From Candidatus Pullilachnospira intestinigallinarum (GTDB lineage: Bacteria; Bacillota; Clostridia; Lachnospirales; Lachnospiraceae): 64,000 nucleotides of DNA. The translations under genes and the position numbers were made by a program. The notes beneath the pieces are model-generated. The model was not told where the DNA came from. It ran no database searches and saw only the letters and a program-made list of their open reading frames with translations. Where the stretch lies: contig DVIN01000043.1 in the NCBI GenBank assembly GCA_018711275.1, positions 1 through 64,000 of the forward strand, given 5' to 3'. Positions 25,023-34,051 of this stretch are shown here, piece after piece. Within the stretch, counting starts at the first letter, position 1, and the number at the start of each line of letters is the position of its first letter.

Positions 25023-27641
25023 TTATTTTCCGTAATAAGCTTTCAGATACATCTCTTTGATCTCAGACAGGAGCGGGTATCTGGGGTTAGCGCCGGTACA
25101 CTGGTCGTTGAAGGCATTCTCCACCATCTCGTCCAGCGTTGCCAGGAAATCTTCTTCTTTCACACCATAATCACGGATGGTATCTTTGATGCCTACTTTC
25201 ACTTTCAGATCATGGATGGCCTTAATGAAGTTCTCGAATACTTCATTGTCATCTTTTCCCTGAATGCCGATGAAGCGGGCAACCTCGCAGTATCTCTCCA
25301 GTGCGTGGGGATACGGATACTGGGAGAAGGTTCCCATCTTCACCGGAGCCGGATCTGCGTTGTAGCGCATTACCAGTTCGATGAGCAGGGCATTGGCAAT
25401 GCCGTGGGGCAGGTGATGGTAAGCACCCAGCTTGTGAGCCATGGAATGACACACGCCCAGGAACGCGTTGGCAAATGCCATACCGGCCAGGGTGGAAGCG
25501 TTGGCCATCTTTTCTCTTGCCTCCGGATCATTGGCTCCGTTCTCATAGCAGCGGGGCAGATATTTGAAGATGTTTTTCACACCCATCAGTGCCATGCCGT
25601 CGGTGTAGTCGGTGGCCATAATGGAAACATAAGCTTCCAGGCAGTGGGTCAGGGCATCGATGCCGGACGCACTGGTAAGCCCTCTGGGCTGGCTCATCAT
25701 GAAATCAGTGTCGACGATAGCCATGTCAGGCAGCAGCTCATAGTCGGCGATGGGCCATTTGGTTCCCGTCTCCGCGTCGGTGATGATGGCGAAAGGCGTT
25801 ACCTCGGAACCGGTTCCGGAAGAAGTGGGGACAGCCACCATCATTGCCTTCTCACCCATCTTGGGGAAGGTGTAAATACGTTTCCGGATATCCATAAAGT
25901 CCATGGCCAGATCTTCAAAGCGGCATTCCGGATGCTCATACATCAGCCACATAATCTTGGCAGCGTCCATGGCGGAACCGCCGCCCAGAGCGATGATGGT
26001 GTCCGGACCGAAAGCGGTAAGCTGTTCCAGTCCTTTCTGCGCACACTGCAGAGTGGGGTCCGGCGCCACCTCGAAGAAGCAGGAGTAGGGGATTCCCATC
26101 TCATCCAGCTTGTCGGTGATGGGTTTGGTGTAGCCGTTCTGGTACAGGAAGGTATCGGTGACGATGAATGCCTTTTTCTTTCCGTATACCGTCTTCAGCT
26201 CATCCAGGGCCACCGGCAGGCAGCCTTTCTTGAAGTATATTTTTTCCGGGGTTCTGAACCACAGCATATTCTCTCTCCTCTCCGCCACAGTCTTGATATT
26301 CAGAAGATGCTTCACACCCACATTCTCCGATACGGAGTTTCCGCCGTAGGAACCGCAGCCCAGGGTAAGAGAGGGGACCAGCTTGAAGTTGTACAGATCT
26401 CCGATACCGCCCTGCGCGGAAGGAGTATTGATCAGAATACGGCAGGTTTTCATCCGGTCCGCGTGAGCGGCGATCTTTTCTGTCTGTGACGGATGAATAT
26501 AAAGGGAAGAAGTATGGCCGTAGCCGCCGTCTGCCACCAGCCGTTCTGCCTTATCCAGAGCCTCCTCAAAGGTGTCTGCCTTATAGAGCGCCAGAACCGG
26601 AGACAGCTTCTCGTGAGCGAAGGGCTCAGAGGGTTCCACGGAGGTTACCTCTCCGATGAGGATCTTGGTGTTCTCCGGAACGTCGAAGCCCGCCAGCTTC
26701 GCGATGGTATGGGCGGTCTGTCCTACGATTTTGGCGTTGACCGTGCCCGCCTCGGTGAGGATGATCTTTCTGGTCATCTCCAGCTCCTGATTCGTCAGGA
26801 TATGGCAGCCTCTGGCGGCAAATTCGGCTTTTACCTGATCATAAATGTCTGCCAGAGCAGTTACGGATTGTTCGGAGGCACAGATCATGCCGTTGTCAAA
26901 GGTTTTGGAATGAATTACAGAGTAAACGGCGGTTTTGATGTCGCAGCTGCTGTCCATGATTACCGGTGTGTTTCCGGGGCCCACGCCGATGGCGGGAACG
27001 CCGGAGGAGTATGCTGCCTTCACCATGCCGGGACCTCCGGTGGCCAGGATGGTGTCCACAGATTTCATAATCAGGTTGGAGAACTCAATGGTGGGTTCCT
27101 CCACCCAGCCGATGATATCCTCCGGCGCTCCGGCTGCCACAGCTGCGTCAAGCACTACCCTGGCGGCAGCGATGGTACACTTTTTTGCCCGGGGATGGGG
27201 GCTGATGATGATGGCGTTTCTGGTCTTCAGGCAGATCAGAGTTTTGAAAATAGCGGTGGAGGTGGGGTTGGTGGTGGGGATGATGGCTCCCACAAGTCCC
27301 ACCGGCTCAGCGATTTTCTTGATGCCGTAGGAGGAATCCTCCTCGATTACACCGCAGGTTTTCGTGTTTTTATAAGCGTTGTAAATATATTCAGCAGCAT
27401 AGTGATTCTTGATCACCTTATCTTCCACCACGCCCATGCCGGTTTCTTCCACCGCCATCTTGGCCAGCGGAATCCGCATCTTGTTGGCTGCCATGGCGGC
27501 GGCGAAGAAGATTTTGTCCACCTGCTCCTGGGTGTAGGTGGCGAACTTTTTCTGCGCTGCCTTCATGGTGCGGATCTTGGCTTCCAGTTCCTCCGCGGTC
27601 TGAATCGCGGGTGCGGCTGTCTGTGTCTCTTTCTTGGCCAT
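25023..27641 (-). CDS. adhE: Bifunctional acetaldehyde-CoA/alcohol dehydrogenase
   Basis: An 872-residue fermentation enzyme that reduces acetyl-CoA to acetaldehyde and then ethanol, regenerating two NAD+. The N-terminal half is an aldehyde dehydrogenase with the catalytic Cys in NGMICASEQ (about 254); the C-terminal half is an iron-type alcohol dehydrogenase with GGGSAMDAAK and the metal-binding histidines in HSMAHKLGAYHHLPHG. The length is normal for AdhE. The start at 27641 follows GGGAGG. It has a consensus promoter (27758-27786) and a Rex-like operator just downstream of it, so it is probably induced when NADH/NAD+ is high. Confidence 0.97.
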   Translation of the reverse strand: MAKKETQTAAPAIQTAEELEAKIRTMKAAQKKFATYTQEQVDKIFFAAAMAANKMRIPLAKMAVEETGMGVVEDKVIKNHYAAEYIYNAYKNTKTCGVIEEDSSYGIKKIAEPVGLVGAIIPTTNPTSTAIFKTLICLKTRNAIIISPHPRAKKCTIAAARVVLDAAVAAGAPEDIIGWVEEPTIEFSNLIMKSVDTILATGGPGMVKAAYSSGVPAIGVGPGNTPVIMDSSCDIKTAVYSVIHSKTFDNGMICASEQSVTALADIYDQVKAEFAARGCHILTNQELEMTRKIILTEAGTVNAKIVGQTAHTIAKLAGFDVPENTKILIGEVTSVEPSEPFAHEKLSPVLALYKADTFEEALDKAERLVADGGYGHTSSLYIHPSQTEKIAAHADRMKTCRILINTPSAQGGIGDLYNFKLVPSLTLGCGSYGGNSVSENVGVKHLLNIKTVAERRENMLWFRTPEKIYFKKGCLPVALDELKTVYGKKKAFIVTDTFLYQNGYTKPITDKLDEMGIPYSCFFEVAPDPTLQCAQKGLEQLTAFGPDTIIALGGGSAMDAAKIMWLMYEHPECRFEDLAMDFMDIRKRIYTFPKMGEKAMMVAVPTSSGTGSEVTPFAIITDAETGTKWPIADYELLPDMAIVDTDFMMSQPRGLTSASGIDALTHCLEAYVSIMATDYTDGMALMGVKNIFKYLPRCYENGANDPEAREKMANASTLAGMAFANAFLGVCHSMAHKLGAYHHLPHGIANALLIELVMRYNADPAPVKMGTFSQYPYPHALERYCEVARFIGIQGKDDNEVFENFIKAIHDLKVKVGIKDTIRDYGVKEEDFLATLDEMVENAFNDQCTGANPRYPLLSEIKEMYLKAYYGK

Positions 27642-27734
27642 AATGATTACCTCCCAAAGAATAAGAAAAATGAGGAAATGTTCCATGCTGCCGGTAATAC
27701 GGTCTTTGTTGCGGCCGTGAATGTGCCGGACTAT

Positions 27735-27752
27735 TTGATAATTTTTTAACAA
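27735..27752. promoter_or_regulatory. Rex-like operator at the adhE transcription start
   Basis: TTGATAA-TTTT-TTAACAA is an 18-bp near-perfect inverted repeat, one mismatch away from the clostridial Rex consensus TTGTTAANNNNTTAACAA. It overlaps the predicted start of transcription. Rex represses adhE and other NADH-recycling genes in many Firmicutes. Confidence 0.75.
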
Positions 27753-27757
27753 TACCG

Positions 27758-27786
27758 ATTATAATAGATTGATAAAAAAATGTCAA
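27758..27786 (-). promoter_or_regulatory. Consensus promoter of adhE
   Basis: On the minus strand: TTGACA, a 17-nt spacer and TATAAT, a perfect match to the sigma-A consensus. Confidence 0.92.
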
Positions 27787-27879
27787 TAGGAAATGCAAAA
27801 AAAGAGAAAAAAATGAATTCTCAGAAAATTGCAGCATTTAAAACGGATAATTCCCTGAAAACAACGGCTCGCAAATGGG

Positions 27880-27910
27880 AAAAAGCCGCCGCGGACGATT
27901 CCGCGGCGGC
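27880..27910 (-). terminator. Terminator of typA
   Basis: On the minus strand GCCGCCGCGG pairs with CCGCGGCGGC, followed by TTTTTCCC. Confidence 0.9.
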
Positions 27911-27938
27911 CTTTGGAAAAAAGATGGGTTATCCCATA

Positions 27939-29768
27939 TTATTTTTTCATATTTTCCCGTTTTCTCAGGCGGGAGTCCAGAATCTTTTTGCGGATCCGGA
28001 GGCTCTTGGGGGTGATCTCCAGAAGCTCGTCTTTGTCGATGAACTCCAGGGCCTGCTCCAGACTCAGCACCTTGGGCGGCGTCAGCTTCAGGGCGTCGTC
28101 GGCGGAGGAGGAACGGGTGTTGGTCAGATGCTTCGTCTTGCAGACATTCAGCTCGATGTCCTCGGCCTTGCCATTCTGTCCGATCACCATACCGGCATAC
28201 ACTTTCTCGCCGGGGCCGATGAACAGGGTACCGCGCTCCTGGGCGGCGAACAGGCCGTAGGTCACAGCCTCGCCGGCCTCAAAGGCGATGAGAGAACCCT
28301 GCTTGCGGTACTGAATATCTCCTTTGTAGGGTGCATAATCGTCGTAAATGGTATTCATGATTCCGTGGCCCTTGGTGGAGGTGAGAAATTCTCCCCGGAA
28401 TCCGATCAGTCCCCTGGCGGGAATGGAAAACTCCAGCCTGGTGCGGCCGTCGCTGGCAAGGCTCATACCCTGCAGCTCTCCCTTGCGCTCGCTGAGCTTC
28501 TGAATCACGGTTCCGGAGAAGTCTTCCGGCACATCGATGTAGGCGATTTCCATGGGCTCCAGCAGCTTGCCCCGTTCATCCGTTTTGTAGAGCACCTCTG
28601 CCTTGCTGACCGCGAACTCATAACCCTCCCGGCGCATATTTTCAATCAGTACCGACAGGTGCAGCTCACCGCGGCCGGAAACCTTGAAGCAGTCCGGAGA
28701 ATCCGTGTCCTCCACCCGCAGGCTCACGTCGGTGTTCAGCTCCCGGAACAGGCGCTCCCGCAGATGACGGGAGGTGACGTACTTTCCTTCCTGACCGGCC
28801 ATGGGGCTGTCATTCACCATGAAATACATGGCGATGGTGGGCTCGGAAATCTTCTGGAAGGGGATGGGCTCCGGATTTTCCAGGTCGCAGAGGGTATCCC
28901 CGATGTGGATATCCGCGATTCCGGAGATGGCCACGATGGAACCGATATTGGCCTCCTGCACCTCCACCTTGTTCAGACCGTCAAATTCATACAGCTTGCT
29001 GATCTTTACCTTCTTTTTCTTGGAAGGATCGTGATGATTCATCAGCATCACTTCCTGATTGACGGCAATTTTTCCGTTATCCACTTTTCCCACGCCGATA
29101 CGGCCCACATATTCATTGTAGTCGATGGTGCTGATCAGCACCTGGGTGCCGGCGTCCGGATCACCTTCCGGAGCGGGAATGTATTTCAGGATGGTCTCGA
29201 AGAGGGGTTCCATGCTCTCCGGGGTATCGTTCAGATCCAGCACCGCGTGTCCGGTTTTGGCGGAGGCGTACAGGAACGGGCAGTCCAGCTGCTCGTCGGA
29301 GGCGTCCAGATCCATCAGGAGTTCCAGCACCTCGTCCACCACCTCGGCGGGACGGGCCTCCGGGCGGTCGATTTTGTTCAGACAGACAATCACATGAAGA
29401 TTCAGCTCCAGCGCTTTTTTCAGAACAAACCGGGTCTGGGGCATGGCGCCTTCAAAGGCGTCCACCACCAGGATCACGCCGTCCACCATTTTCAGCACAC
29501 GTTCCACCTCGCCGCCGAAATCCGCATGGCCCGGAGTGTCGATGATGTTGATTTTTGTTCCTTTATAATATACTGCCGTATTTTTGGACAGGATGGTAAT
29601 GCCGCGCTCCCGCTCGATGTCGTTGGAGTCCATTACCCGCTCCTGAACCTCCTGGTTTTCCCGGAATACGCCGCTTTGGCGCAGCAGCTGGTCCACCAGG
29701 GTGGTTTTGCCGTGATCTACATGGGCGATGATCGCCACATTTCGGATATCGTCTCTTTTGATTCTCAT
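27939..29768 (-). CDS. typA: Translational GTPase TypA/BipA
   Basis: A 609-residue ribosome-binding GTPase, helping 50S assembly and stress growth. G1 is [10 protein letters not shown] (about 14-23), switch II holds [10 protein letters not shown], and G4 is [11 protein letters not shown]-like domains II, III and V follow and then the TypA-specific C-terminal domain. The ATG at 29768 was chosen because the GTPase domain starts there as usual ([14 protein letters not shown]) and AAAGGA lies 9-12 nt upstream; a frame extension to 29831 has no family resemblance. It diverges from ssb. Between them lies a small palindrome, CCCTGTAAATACAGGG (about 29834-29849). Confidence 0.95.
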   Translation of the reverse strand: MRIKRDDIRNVAIIAHVDHGKTTLVDQLLRQSGVFRENQEVQERVMDSNDIERERGITILSKNTAVYYKGTKINIIDTPGHADFGGEVERVLKMVDGVILVVDAFEGAMPQTRFVLKKALELNLHVIVCLNKIDRPEARPAEVVDEVLELLMDLDASDEQLDCPFLYASAKTGHAVLDLNDTPESMEPLFETILKYIPAPEGDPDAGTQVLISTIDYNEYVGRIGVGKVDNGKIAVNQEVMLMNHHDPSKKKKVKISKLYEFDGLNKVEVQEANIGSIVAISGIADIHIGDTLCDLENPEPIPFQKISEPTIAMYFMVNDSPMAGQEGKYVTSRHLRERLFRELNTDVSLRVEDTDSPDCFKVSGRGELHLSVLIENMRREGYEFAVSKAEVLYKTDERGKLLEPMEIAYIDVPEDFSGTVIQKLSERKGELQGMSLASDGRTRLEFSIPARGLIGFRGEFLTSTKGHGIMNTIYDDYAPYKGDIQYRKQGSLIAFEAGEAVTYGLFAAQERGTLFIGPGEKVYAGMVIGQNGKAEDIELNVCKTKHLTNTRSSSADDALKLTPPKVLSLEQALEFIDKDELLEITPKSLRIRKKILDSRLRKRENMKK

Positions 29769-30003
29769 AAACAGGATTCCTTTCCATGGACACCGGCCAA
29801 AGGACGGCCGGCAGATTCTATGACATGACAAACCCTGTAAATACAGGGATTCTACAGGTTAATACACCGTTACAAGTCTATCACATTTTTTCCAGATTAC
29901 AAGGGAAAAGAAAAATTTTTTTGAAAAATGGTTCTAAACGGGAATCCCCCGAATAAGATAGACAATATAAAAATACAAACAAGAGGAAGGGGAACTATCA
30001 TTC

Positions 30004-30630
30004 ATGTCAGATAAGATTATTGAAAACAACCAGGTAGAGATCATGGGGAAAATCGCTTCTCAGTTCACGTTCAGCCACCAGGTATTCGGCGAGGGCTTTT
30101 ATATGGTGGATGTGCTGGTGAAGCGGCTCAGTGATTCCGAGGACCGGATCCCGGTGATGATATCGGAACGGCTTCTGGATGTGACGCAGGACTGCGAGGG
30201 AGAGTATATCCACGTTACCGGACAGTTCCGCTCCTACAATCGTCACGAGGAAAAGAAAAACCGTCTGGTGCTCTCCGTGTTTGCCCGGGAAGTGGAGTTT
30301 GTGGAAGATGACGATGAGACCATGAAAACCAATTCCATTTTTCTGGACGGGTACATATGCAAGCCCCCGGTTTACCGGAAAACGCCGCTGGGAAGAGAGA
30401 TCGCCGATCTTCTGGTGGCAGTAAACCGTCCATACGGCAAATCCGACTACATTCCCTGTATCTGCTGGGGGAGAAATGCCCGGTATGCCTCCGCGTTTCA
30501 GGTGGGCGGCCATGTTCTGATCTGGGGAAGAATCCAGAGCAGGGAATACGTCAAAAGGATCAGCGAAGAAGAGACAGAAAAAAGGACCGCATATGAAATT
30601 TCCGTCAGTAAACTGGAATATGTAGATTGA
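30004..30630 (+). CDS. ssb: Single-stranded DNA-binding protein with two OB folds
   Basis: A 208-residue protein. Residues 1-105 and 110-208 each look like an OB-fold SSB domain: the first begins NNQVEIMGKIAS and the second NSIFLDGYICKPP, with the SSB pattern KTPLGREIADLLVAVNR in the second. The acidic tail used by normal SSB to recruit partners is absent. Such two-domain SSB-like proteins occur in Clostridia beside a normal SSB elsewhere in the genome. AGGAAGGGG precedes the ATG. Its stop codon overlaps the -35 box of the dapA promoter. Confidence 0.8.
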   Translation: MSDKIIENNQVEIMGKIASQFTFSHQVFGEGFYMVDVLVKRLSDSEDRIPVMISERLLDVTQDCEGEYIHVTGQFRSYNRHEEKKNRLVLSVFAREVEFVEDDDETMKTNSIFLDGYICKPPVYRKTPLGREIADLLVAVNRPYGKSDYIPCICWGRNARYASAFQVGGHVLIWGRIQSREYVKRISEEETEKRTAYEISVSKLEYVD

Positions 30631-30655
30631 CAGAAGAATTTAATAATGATATAGT
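30627..30655 (+). promoter_or_regulatory. Promoter of the dapA-dapB operon
   Basis: TTGACA, a 17-nt spacer and TATAGT. The -35 box overlaps the TGA stop codon of the ssb gene. Confidence 0.88.
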
Positions 30656-30676
30656 GAATGAAACGAACAGAAGAAG

Positions 30677-30838
30677 AGATAGAGGTCGCGTTCTTTATCA
30701 GTATCCCGCCGGATGTGTCAGGCGCAGGAGATGACGGGAGAAAGGAAAGGATGCCGAAGAGGCAGAGTTCCTGAACCTTTGCTTCTGGGCATACCGGCGA
30801 AAGCGGTATGACTGTCATCGTATGATGGAGAGCTATCC
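30677..30838 (+). ncRNA. Lysine riboswitch (L box)
   Basis: The conserved parts of the lysine aptamer appear in order: AGAGGTCGCG, ATCAGTATCC, GGATGCCGAAGAGGCAGAG, CTTCTGGGCATACC, then ACTGTC and TGATGGAGAGCTATC closing the outer helix. It lies between a consensus promoter and a terminator hairpin upstream of dapA, the usual target. Lysine binding should favour termination and shut off diaminopimelate/lysine synthesis. Confidence 0.92.
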
Positions 30839-30878
30839 TGAAAAAGAAAATGGAAGAAGAAGCTTCATTGCGGATTCT

Positions 30879-30918
30879 GAGAGGCGGGCTCACCACTGGC
30901 AGCTGCGCCTCTTTTTTT
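30879..30918 (+). terminator. Riboswitch-controlled terminator before dapA
   Basis: GAGGCG pairs with CGCCTC, followed by seven T. About 185 nt of further leader follow, with another hairpin (AGGGCAGA with TCTGCCCT near 30995-31032) and a copy of the dispersed TGGCCAT element. Confidence 0.85.
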
Positions 30919-31053
30919 CGCAGTTGGAGGTCCGGCTGGAGATTTTACAATGGTTCCGCCTTCCGGTCTGGCTGCCGCAAATGCATACAGACAACGGCAG
31001 GGCAGAAGTCAGGCCAGACCCCTCTGCCCTCTGGTTCGATTTTGGGAAAAGAA

Positions 31054-31076
31054 GATCCCTGTGTGGCCATTCGGCC
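31054..31076 (+). repeat. Dispersed GATCC...TGGCCATTCGGCC element, copy B
   Basis: Same sequence as at 3665, 55072 and 55120 with a few changes; 26 nt before the dapA start codon. Confidence 0.55.
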
Positions 31077-31102
31077 GATATCAATAGAAAGGAGAACAGC
31101 AT

Positions 31103-31993
31103 ATGGCAATTTTTAAGGGGGCCGGCGTGGCGATTATCACGCCCATGAAGGATAATTATGAGGTGAATTATGACAAACTGGACGAGATCCTTGAGGAACA
31201 GATTGCAGGCGGAACGGATGCCATTGTAATCTGCGGTACCACCGGAGAGTCTGCCACTCTTTCAGAGGCAGAACATATGGAAGCCATCCGTTTTACCATT
31301 GAACGGGTAAATCATCGGATTCCCGTGGTGGCGGGAACCGGATCCAACTGCACCGCCACGGCGATTCAGATGTCGAAGGAGGCCGATGAAGCAGGGGCGG
31401 ACGCTATCCTGCTGGTGACTCCCTACTATAATAAAGGAACACAGAACGGCCTTATCGCTCATTTTTCAAAGATAGCCGGAGAGGTGAAGATTCCGGCCCT
31501 TATGTACAACATTCCCAGCCGTACCGGTGTGGGGATGACTCCGGAAACGATTGCTTATCTGGTAAAAAATGTGGAAAATATTGTGGGCGTCAAGGAGGCC
31601 TCCGGCAATATCAGCCATGTGGCAGAGGTGATGCATCTGTGCGACGGAAACATTGACCTGTATTCTGGAAATGATGATCAGATTGTTCCGATTCTGTCTC
31701 TGGGCGGTATCGGAGTGATCTCTGTGCTTTCCAACGTGGCGCCGGCGTACACCCATGACATTGTGGCAAAATATCTGGAGGGGGAGGTGGCTGAGAGCCG
31801 CGATATGCAGCTTCGGGCGCTGCCGCTGATCAAGGCGCTGTTCTCCGAGGTGAATCCCATCCCGGTAAAGGCGGCCATGAATCTGATGGGAAAAGAAGTA
31901 GGTCCCCTGAGACTGCCCCTGACAGAGATGGAGGAGGCGCACAAAGCGGCGCTGGCTGAAGAAATGAGAAAATTTGGACTGAAACTGGCATAA
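31103..31993 (+). CDS. dapA: 4-hydroxy-tetrahydrodipicolinate synthase
   Basis: A 296-residue aldolase that joins pyruvate and aspartate semialdehyde, the first committed step to diaminopimelate and lysine. The Schiff-base lysine is in VGVKEASGN (about residue 163), the catalytic tyrosine in MYNIPSRTG (about 135), and the substrate loop is GTTGESATL. Length is normal. GAAAGGAG precedes the ATG. It sits behind the lysine riboswitch and is followed 57 nt later by dapB in the same direction. Confidence 0.97.
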   Translation: MAIFKGAGVAIITPMKDNYEVNYDKLDEILEEQIAGGTDAIVICGTTGESATLSEAEHMEAIRFTIERVNHRIPVVAGTGSNCTATAIQMSKEADEAGADAILLVTPYYNKGTQNGLIAHFSKIAGEVKIPALMYNIPSRTGVGMTPETIAYLVKNVENIVGVKEASGNISHVAEVMHLCDGNIDLYSGNDDQIVPILSLGGIGVISVLSNVAPAYTHDIVAKYLEGEVAESRDMQLRALPLIKALFSEVNPIPVKAAMNLMGKEVGPLRLPLTEMEEAHKAALAEEMRKFGLKLA

Positions 31994-32050
31994 AGAATCC
32001 GGAACGGAAAAATTCCGGTTTTGTGCTGGAAGGACGGAAGAGGAGAGACG

Positions 32051-32815
32051 ATGGTAAGAGTAATTATGCATGGCTGCAACGGCCATATGGGACAGGTGAT
32101 CACGGGCCTTATCAAAGACGACCCGGATATTGAAATTGTGGCAGGTATTGATCTGGTGGACAACCGGGACAACGGTTATCCGGTATTTACAGATATCTGG
32201 ACCTGTGAGGTGGAGGCGGACGCGGTGATTGATTTCTGCACGGCGAAAGCCACGGACAATCTGCTGGAATACTGTGTGAAACGTCAGATCCCGGTGGTTC
32301 TGTGCACCACAGGACTGACAGAGGAACAGCTGAGAAAAGTGGAGGAGGCCAGCAAAAAGGTGGCGGTGCTGAAATCCGCCAACATGTCGCTGGGCGTCAA
32401 CCTGCTGCTGAAACTGGTGAAGGAAGCGGCACGGACGCTGGCTGTCTCCGGCTTTGATGTGGAAATCGTGGAGAAGCATCACCGGCTGAAAGTGGATGCT
32501 CCCAGCGGAACGGCTCTGGCACTGGCGGACAGCATCAACGAGAGCATGGACAATGCATACCACTATGTGTATGACAGAAGCCAGGTACGCCAGAAGAGAG
32601 ACGATAAGGAGATCGGTATTTCATCTGTGCGGGGCGGAACGATTGTGGGTGAACACGATGTGATCTTTGCGGGAGCCGACGAGGTGGTGACCTTCCAGCA
32701 TACCGCCTACTCCAAGGCGATCTTTGGAAAGGGAGCCGTTCAGGCTGCCAAATTCCTGGCGGGCAAGGGGCCCGGATGGTATCAGATGAGCGATGTGATC
32801 GACGCTCAGAACTGA
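32051..32815 (+). CDS. dapB: 4-hydroxy-tetrahydrodipicolinate reductase
   Basis: A 254-residue NAD(P)H reductase that acts right after DapA. The nucleotide-binding loop is GCNGHMGQV (about 8-16), and the catalytic block is EKHHRLKVDAPSGTAL (about 140-155) with both histidines and the lysine. The ATG at 32051 follows AGGAGAG; an earlier in-frame ATG at 32021 has no family resemblance. It is co-transcribed with dapA and ends at a strong hairpin. Confidence 0.96.
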   Translation: MVRVIMHGCNGHMGQVITGLIKDDPDIEIVAGIDLVDNRDNGYPVFTDIWTCEVEADAVIDFCTAKATDNLLEYCVKRQIPVVLCTTGLTEEQLRKVEEASKKVAVLKSANMSLGVNLLLKLVKEAARTLAVSGFDVEIVEKHHRLKVDAPSGTALALADSINESMDNAYHYVYDRSQVRQKRDDKEIGISSVRGGTIVGEHDVIFAGADEVVTFQHTAYSKAIFGKGAVQAAKFLAGKGPGWYQMSDVIDAQN

Positions 32816-32835
32816 CAGAAAAACGGAATATGGAT

Positions 32836-32917
32836 TTGAAAGAGGACCTTTTTCACGGGAAAACCGAAAAGAAAGTTTTTGGTTTCCCTGCGAAAAAGGT
32901 TCTTTCATTTTTCCAAA
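32836..32917 (+). terminator. Long hairpin after dapB
   Basis: GAAAG..ACCTTTTTC..GGGAAA..CC pairs with GG-TTTCCC..GAAAAAGGTTCTTTC over about 22 bp with small bulges, followed by a short T-rich stretch. The following 230 nt before the ABC operon hold no gene I can support. Confidence 0.7.
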
Positions 32918-33025
32918 AATTTTACATTATTTTACAATTCCTTAATTTCTTTCTCACAAAAGTATGATAGAAGGCCGGTCAGGGGAAGCGGTATTATAAA
33001 CAACGGATATCCAATGGTTTACCTC

Positions 33026-33072
33026 GTGAATCCGGCATATGGCCTGAAACGCACAGGCCATCCGGATCCACA
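33026..33072 (+). promoter_or_regulatory. Extended hairpin in the leader of the ABC transporter operon
   Basis: ATGGCCTG pairs with CAGGCCAT, and the arms extend outward through ATCCGG/CCGGAT. It lies about 75 nt before the first start codon. No known riboswitch class is recognised. Confidence 0.45.
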
Positions 33073-33147
33073 CATCTGAGACACGAAAGGAATCACGGGA
33101 CGGAGGGCGGAGAGCTTTCCGCTTCTGTGAAGGAGAGGAGAAAGTTT

Positions 33148-33993
33148 ATGTTCAAGATGCTGAATCCACGGCGGTTTTACCATGCAGTGGGAAGACGCAA
33201 ATTCCTGGAATTTATCCTTTTTGCGGTCTTCATCCTGTTTTTCTACGGTCCGCTGCTCAATATGCTGATGCTGGCCTTTGCCGATGAGTACAATGTACCG
33301 CATGTACTGCCGGACAAATGGGGATTTCAGTGGTGGAGCTATGTATTCGGACAGGACAGCCTGGTATCGTCCATGGTTCAGTCCTTTATTGTCGCCATCG
33401 CCACCACGGTGATTTCCATGATTTTCTGTATTCCGGCGGCGTACTCCATTGCCCGGTTCAAATATCGGGGACGAAAAATCTTCATGCTGTCGTTCCTTCT
33501 GACCAACGCATTTCCAAAGCTGGGAATCTATACATCCATCGCGGTTCTGTTTTACAAGTACGGTCTGATGGGAACATATCCGGGCGTAATTATTATCCAT
33601 ATGATCAACTCCATGATGTTTATGGTCTGGCTGCCCTCCAACGCATTTCGGAATGTGCACAGGCAGCAGGAGGAAGCGGCCCGTGATGTGGGCGCGGGGC
33701 CTGTCCGTACCTTCTTCAAGGTGACGCTCCCCATGGCCATGCCGGGTATCGCGGTGGCTACGCTTTATACCTTCCTGGGCTCCATGGAAGAGGCACAGGG
33801 AACCATGCTGGTGGGTCTTGCGAGAATCCAGACCATGCCGGTGGCAATGTACGGAATCGTTCTTGACAGTACGGCCGTTCAGATCGGCGCTGTGTTTGCG
33901 ATTCTTCTGATTATCCCCTCTGCGGTGATGATTTTCCTCATGAGAAAATTCATCGGACCGGAGGCAATCGCCGGCGGTTTCAAAATGAAATAG
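33148..33993 (+). CDS. ABC transporter permease (binding-protein-dependent)
   Basis: A 281-residue inner-membrane permease with six segments and the EAA loop near residue 180 (EEAARDVGAGPVRTFFKVTLP), which docks on the ATPase. It resembles permeases of the putrescine, iron, phosphonate and YnjC group. It follows an AAGGAGAGGAG ribosome site and is the first gene of a seven-gene operon with ATPase, binding protein, second permease, GDPD-like protein, an unknown protein and a PHP phosphoesterase. Confidence 0.9.
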   Translation: MFKMLNPRRFYHAVGRRKFLEFILFAVFILFFYGPLLNMLMLAFADEYNVPHVLPDKWGFQWWSYVFGQDSLVSSMVQSFIVAIATTVISMIFCIPAAYSIARFKYRGRKIFMLSFLLTNAFPKLGIYTSIAVLFYKYGLMGTYPGVIIIHMINSMMFMVWLPSNAFRNVHRQQEEAARDVGAGPVRTFFKVTLPMAMPGIAVATLYTFLGSMEEAQGTMLVGLARIQTMPVAMYGIVLDSTAVQIGAVFAILLIIPSAVMIFLMRKFIGPEAIAGGFKMK

Positions 33994-34051
33994 TATGGCC
34001 GGACGGCCAGTGATGAGATGATAAGGAAAACAGTTGGGAGGAGAAAAATTC

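Noticed and set aside
27780-29828. Long open frame antisense to typA
   Set aside because: A shadow frame created by codon bias of typA; composition is not protein-like.
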